Shown here piece by piece: positions 60,704-64,000 of a DNA stretch of 64,000 nt. The stretch spans positions 62,001 through 126,000 of the forward strand of contig JBDXHU010000005.1 in NCBI GenBank assembly GCA_039989475.1, given 5' to 3'. The position numbers and the translations under genes are program-made. The stretch is from JBDXHU01 sp039989475 (GTDB lineage Bacteria; Pseudomonadota; Gammaproteobacteria; Pseudomonadales; Halieaceae). Numbering within the stretch: the first letter of the stretch is position 1; each line of letters starts with the position of its first letter. The notes beneath the pieces are model-generated. The model ran no database searches, had not been told where the DNA came from, and saw only the letters and a list, made by a program, of their open reading frames with translations.

Positions 60704-61525
60704 TTGAGACACCTGAAAATCGGCTTTATCGGCGCAGGCAATATGGCCAGCAGCATCATAGGTGGGCTGCTGGAACAGGGGCTGCCAGCTGCCAACATCC
60801 GCGCCAGCGACCCCAGCATGGAGAGCCTGGACCGGCTCGCCACACTGGCGCCTATCGCCACCAGCCAGGATAACCGTGACACAGTGGCGGACGCCGACGT
60901 GGTGATTCTGGCGGTAAAGCCGCAGGTTATGGCCGAGGTCACCGCTGGTATTCGCGAAGCCCTGGCTGGACAGGGCGCAATGGTTATCTCGATTGCCGCC
61001 GGCATAACGCTCGCCAGCCTGGAAGCGGGCCTGGGCGAGCAAACTCCCATTATCCGCTGCATGCCCAATACACCGGCCCTGCTGCAATCGGGTGCCACGG
61101 CCTTGAAAGCCAATGCGGCTACCGGAGAGGAACAGCGACATCTGGCGGAGACGATACTGGCTGCCGTTGGCAGCGTCTGCTGGGTTGAGGAAGAGGCGCA
61201 GCTGGACGCTGTTACCGCATTATCTGGCAGCGGACCGGCCTATTTTTTCCTGTTTATGGAGGCCATGGCGGAGGCCGGGGTGGAGCTTGGTCTCGATCCG
61301 AACATCAGTCGTGAGCTGGCCGTACAGACCGGCCTCGGGGCCGCGCGTATGGCCGCTGTCGGCGATACCAGCCTGGAAGAACTGCGGCGCCGGGTAACCA
61401 GCCCGGGTGGCACGACCGAGCGTGCTGTCCAGAGTTTTGAAGCTGCCGACCTGCGCGGCATTGTCACTGCCGCGATGGAAGCCGCGGCACAACGTTCCCG
61501 GGAAATGGCCCGGGATTTAGGATAG
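60704..61525 (+). CDS. proC: Pyrroline-5-carboxylate reductase
   Basis: Last step of proline synthesis. 273 residues from a TTG start; the sequence KIGFIGAGNMASSIIGGL gives the NAD(P) fold right after it, so no better start exists. Central and C-terminal signatures are IIRCMPNTPALL and ALSGSGPAYFFLFMEAM, with SPGGTTERAV near the end. yggT begins 5 bases after its stop. Confidence 0.96.
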   Translation: MRHLKIGFIGAGNMASSIIGGLLEQGLPAANIRASDPSMESLDRLATLAPIATSQDNRDTVADADVVILAVKPQVMAEVTAGIREALAGQGAMVISIAAGITLASLEAGLGEQTPIIRCMPNTPALLQSGATALKANAATGEEQRHLAETILAAVGSVCWVEEEAQLDAVTALSGSGPAYFFLFMEAMAEAGVELGLDPNISRELAVQTGLGAARMAAVGDTSLEELRRRVTSPGGTTERAVQSFEAADLRGIVTAAMEAAAQRSREMARDLG

Positions 61526-61530
61526 AGATC

Positions 61531-62118
61531 ATGGGTCCATTTGCTGATGTACTGACACTGTTGATTTCAGTGTTCTTCAACCTGCTACTTCTGGTGCTGA
61601 TGCTGCGCTTCCTGCTGCAACTGGTGCGCGCGGATTTCTATAACCCCATCAGCCAGGCCATTGCCCGGGCCACCAACCCGCTGCTGCTGCCGCTGCGGCG
61701 CGTGGTGCCCGGTTTTGGCGGCATTGACGTCGCTTCACTGCTGTTACTGTTGGTGGCAGAAATGCTAGCCATCGTCGCGCTGGGCCTGGTCAAGGGCGTC
61801 GGGCTGGTGCCGCCCCTGCTGATTCTGCTGTGGACGCCGCTGGGTATTGTCAGCTTGTTCCTGAATTTCTATTTCTTTGCCATCCTGGCGATGATTATTC
61901 TCAGCTGGGTTGCACCCGGCAGCCAGAGCCCGGTAATTTACCTGCTACACCAGTTAACCGAACCAGTCATGGCACCGTTCCGGCGCCTGTTGCCCTCTAT
62001 GGGTGGCCTGGACCTGTCACCAATCTTTGTATTCATTGCCATCCAGGTTGCACAAATATTTGTGCGTTACGCGGCGGCGGTGGTGCAGTTACAGCCGACC
62101 CTGGTAGTCGGATTCTGA
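61531..62118 (+). CDS. yggT: YggT family integral membrane protein
   Basis: A 195-residue protein with about four membrane helices arranged as two repeats; each repeat ends in a similar motif: NPLLLPLRRVVPGFGGID in the first half and EPVMAPFRRLLPSMGGLD in the second, both followed by an S-hydrophobic segment. The family is widespread next to proC and has been linked to osmotic tolerance and, in other bacteria, to cell division or thylakoid assembly. Its exact role in this organism is unknown. Confidence 0.92.
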   Translation: MGPFADVLTLLISVFFNLLLLVLMLRFLLQLVRADFYNPISQAIARATNPLLLPLRRVVPGFGGIDVASLLLLLVAEMLAIVALGLVKGVGLVPPLLILLWTPLGIVSLFLNFYFFAILAMIILSWVAPGSQSPVIYLLHQLTEPVMAPFRRLLPSMGGLDLSPIFVFIAIQVAQIFVRYAAAVVQLQPTLVVGF

Positions 62119-62137
62119 CGCCGGAGCGAAACCTCTG

Positions 62138-63286
62138 ATGTGTGCCGCTACAGTCGCCGCCAGCGTTGGCCTGGTCAGCCCACAAACCGCGCAGTTCCCG
62201 GCGGGCATGGCACTCGCCTGTGGGCGCAGCTTGCCCGGCTTCGAGCTTGTCTATGAGACCTACGGTGAACTGAATGCCACAGCCAGCAACGCCGTGCTGA
62301 TCTGCCACGCTCTCAGCGGTCACCATCACGCCGCCGGCTTCCATTCGGAAGCTGATAGCAAACCCGGCTGGTGGGACAACTGCATTGGTCCGGGCAAGCC
62401 CATAGATACCGAGGCTTTCTTTGTCGTCAGCGTTAACAACCTGGGGGGTTGTCACGGCTCGACCGGGCCCTGCAGCATCGATCCAAAAACCGGCGAGGAA
62501 TACGGTCCGAACTTTCCTCCCCTGCGCGCACGCGACTGGGTTAACAGTCAGGCCATGCTGGCAGATCGTCTGGGTATTACCCGCTGGGCTGCCGTGATCG
62601 GCGGCAGCCTGGGAGGCATGCAGGCCATGCGCTGGGCACTGGAATACCCGGACCGCGTCGCCCACTGCGTGGTGGTGGCGGCAGCCCTGAAGTTGAGCGC
62701 GCAGAATATCGCCTTCAATGAAATTGCGCGCCAGGCAATTTTCTCCGACCCGGACTTTCACGCGGGCAATTACCGCCGCCACGACGTGGTGCCGAAGCAG
62801 GGCCTGTCGATCGCGCGCATGGTCGGTCACATCACCTATCTGTCCGACGACGTAATGGCCGACAAATTCGGCCGCGACCTGCGCTCTGGCACCCTGGCCC
62901 AGGGCAGTGACGAAGATGTGGAGTTCCAGGTACAGAGTTACCTGCGCCACCAGGGCAGCGTCTTTTCAGAGAGCTTTGATGCCAATACCTACATCCTCAT
63001 GACACAGGCACTGGATTACTTTGACCTGGCCCGCGAATATGGGGACGACCCGGTGCGGGCCTTCAGTCATGCCAGCGCGTCATTCATGCTTATGTCATTC
63101 AGCAGCGACTGGCGCTTCTCGCCACGGCGCTCGCGGGAAATAGTCGATGCCTTGCTGGCCGCCGGCAAGTCGGTGTCCTATGCAGAGATTGAAGCGGACC
63201 AGGGCCACGATGCTTTCCTGCTGCCAATCCCCCGCTACCTGCAGGTATTTGACGCCTATATGCAACGGGTCAAGGAGAGTCGCTGA
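62138..63286 (+). CDS. metX: Homoserine O-acyltransferase MetX
   Basis: Activates homoserine for methionine synthesis. The 382-residue alpha/beta hydrolase-fold protein shows LICHALSGHHHAAG, NLGGCHGSTGPCS, the nucleophile serine in IGGSLGGMQAMRWAL and the catalytic His in DQGHDAFLLP. In gammaproteobacteria such MetX proteins often use succinyl-CoA rather than acetyl-CoA, so the donor is left open. It overlaps metW by one base (TGATG junction). Confidence 0.95.
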   Translation: MCAATVAASVGLVSPQTAQFPAGMALACGRSLPGFELVYETYGELNATASNAVLICHALSGHHHAAGFHSEADSKPGWWDNCIGPGKPIDTEAFFVVSVNNLGGCHGSTGPCSIDPKTGEEYGPNFPPLRARDWVNSQAMLADRLGITRWAAVIGGSLGGMQAMRWALEYPDRVAHCVVVAAALKLSAQNIAFNEIARQAIFSDPDFHAGNYRRHDVVPKQGLSIARMVGHITYLSDDVMADKFGRDLRSGTLAQGSDEDVEFQVQSYLRHQGSVFSESFDANTYILMTQALDYFDLAREYGDDPVRAFSHASASFMLMSFSSDWRFSPRRSREIVDALLAAGKSVSYAEIEADQGHDAFLLPIPRYLQVFDAYMQRVKESR

Positions 63287-63876
63287 TGCGCCAGGACCTT
63301 ACCCATATTCTGCAGTGGATTGAGTCAGGCTGCCGGGTCCTCGACCTGGGCTGCGGTGACGGCGAGTTCCTGGCACAGCTGCAACAGGAGCGTCAGGTCA
63401 ATGGCCTGGGTCTCGAGATTGACCAGGCCAACATCACCACGGCTATTGCTCGCGGGCTCAATATTATCGAGCAAGACCTGGATGGCGGCCTGCAGAACTT
63501 CAGCGATAAGAGTTTTGATACGGTGGTGATGGCCCATGCCCTGCAGGCGGTACGCTCACCGCACCTGGTACTGGAAGAGATGCTGCGCATCGGTCGCAAG
63601 TGCATCGTAACCTTCCCCAATTTTGGCCACTGGCGTTGCCGCCTGTACCTCGGCTCCCGCGGCCGCATGCCGGTGTCCCGGTTCATGCCCTACGCCTGGT
63701 ATGACACGCCCAATATCCACTTCTGCACGGTGCGGGATTTCGAGAACCTCTGTGCCGAGCGCAACATACAGATTCTGCAGCGGGATATGATCGGTCTACA
63801 GAGCAACGGCGGCAAGCTGGCCAGCCTGTGGCCCAATCTTTTTGCGACCACGGCCATTTATCAGATAACGCGTTAG
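63286..63876 (+). CDS. metW: Methionine biosynthesis protein MetW
   Basis: A 196-residue methyltransferase-fold protein that is needed for MetX function in Pseudomonas and relatives. Motif I is VLDLGCGDGEFLAQLQQE; further conserved parts are VVMAHALQAVRSPHLVLEEM and VTFPNFGHWRCRLYL. It starts within the metX stop and ends 9 bases before the next gene. Confidence 0.95.
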   Translation: MRQDLTHILQWIESGCRVLDLGCGDGEFLAQLQQERQVNGLGLEIDQANITTAIARGLNIIEQDLDGGLQNFSDKSFDTVVMAHALQAVRSPHLVLEEMLRIGRKCIVTFPNFGHWRCRLYLGSRGRMPVSRFMPYAWYDTPNIHFCTVRDFENLCAERNIQILQRDMIGLQSNGGKLASLWPNLFATTAIYQITR

Positions 63877-63885
63877 AATGGACCG

Positions 63886-64000
63886 ATGCCCACTACAGTA
63901 AAAATTCTGCTGCTCGCGCTGGCCCTGGGCGCAAGCGCCGCGCAGGCGGGCTCCCAACAATTCGGCCCCTATGAAGTCCTGTACACGGTCGTCAATACGA
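63886..64000 (+). CDS. DUF4426 family secreted protein (partial)
   Basis: An ATG at 63886 opens a frame that runs off the window. It starts MPTTVKILLLALALGASAAQ, a signal peptide, and continues AGSQQFGPYEVLYTVVNT, which resembles DUF4426 proteins found after metW in Pseudomonas. The mature protein would be periplasmic, function unknown. Only 38 codons are visible. Confidence 0.7.
   Translation, partial: MPTTVKILLLALALGASAAQAGSQQFGPYEVLYTVVNT

Overview
The window looks like chromosomal DNA of a GC-rich, aerobic, heterotrophic gammaproteobacterium. Gene order in long stretches follows the Pseudomonas/Cellvibrionales pattern (lgt-thyA-folA, ptsP-rppH, ygfB-ubiH-ubiI, zapA-6S RNA-fau, tkt-epd-pgk-fba, sahR-metK-ahcY-metF, yqgE-ruvX-pilU-pilT-yggS-proC-yggT-metX-metW). 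The large TonB-dependent receptors, the second-type TonB2/TtpC system and the TPR-sulfotransferase/AspH genes are typical of marine OM60/Halieaceae-like lineages. The lineage is inferred from gene content and order; no rRNA is present. I see no tRNA, CRISPR array, insertion sequence or prophage.

Layout. 1-3.9 kb: minus-strand TonB2-type energy operon (DUF3450, ttpC, exbB, exbD, tonB and the start of a further gene). 4.1-15.3 kb: mostly minus-strand housekeeping genes (folA, thyA, lgt, ptsP, rppH, rlmI, gcvH, ubiI-like, ubiH, ygfB) with plus-strand NRDE and HAD genes inserted. 15.3-17 kb: promoter, TIGR02449 coiled-coil gene, zapA, 6S RNA, fau, and an opposing 55-residue membrane protein that is easily missed. 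17.1-19.4 kb: ilvA and rpiA, divergent.

19.5-33.7 kb is the main accessory uptake block, all on the plus strand. It holds an oligopeptide-type ABC transporter (binding protein, two permeases, two ATPases; one permease carries a fibronectin-III-like insertion), then an ECF sigma factor, a FecR-type anti-sigma regulator, an STN-containing TonB receptor, a small secreted protein, and a second TonB receptor with the codon bias of a highly expressed gene. It ends in strong hairpins. 33.9-37.3 kb: a TPR-sulfotransferase and a TPR-aspartyl-hydroxylase-like gene, divergent, then a small lipoprotein.

37.3-45.8 kb: minus-strand transketolase, erythrose-4-phosphate dehydrogenase, phosphoglycerate kinase and aldolase genes, followed by an alpha/beta hydrolase, a transglutaminase-like TPR lipoprotein and a methyltransferase that probably starts at CTG. 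45.9-47.2 kb: a lipoprotein with eleven Cys-x8-Cys units on an 18-residue period. 47.3-51.8 kb: the S-adenosylmethionine cycle operon, headed by an ArsR-methyltransferase fusion with a 24-bp palindrome in front. 51.8-64 kb: rsmE, small accessory genes, gshB, a TonB next to pilus-motor genes, yqgE, ruvX, pilU, pilT, yggS, proC, yggT, metX, metW and the start of a DUF4426 gene.

Functionally, the TonB/Exb genes would energise the two receptors, the Opp-like transporter could carry the periplasmic product inward, and the sigma/FecR/STN receptor set would sense the substrate from outside. A second theme is one-carbon and methionine metabolism (folA, thyA, fau, gcvH, metF, metK, ahcY, metX, metW).
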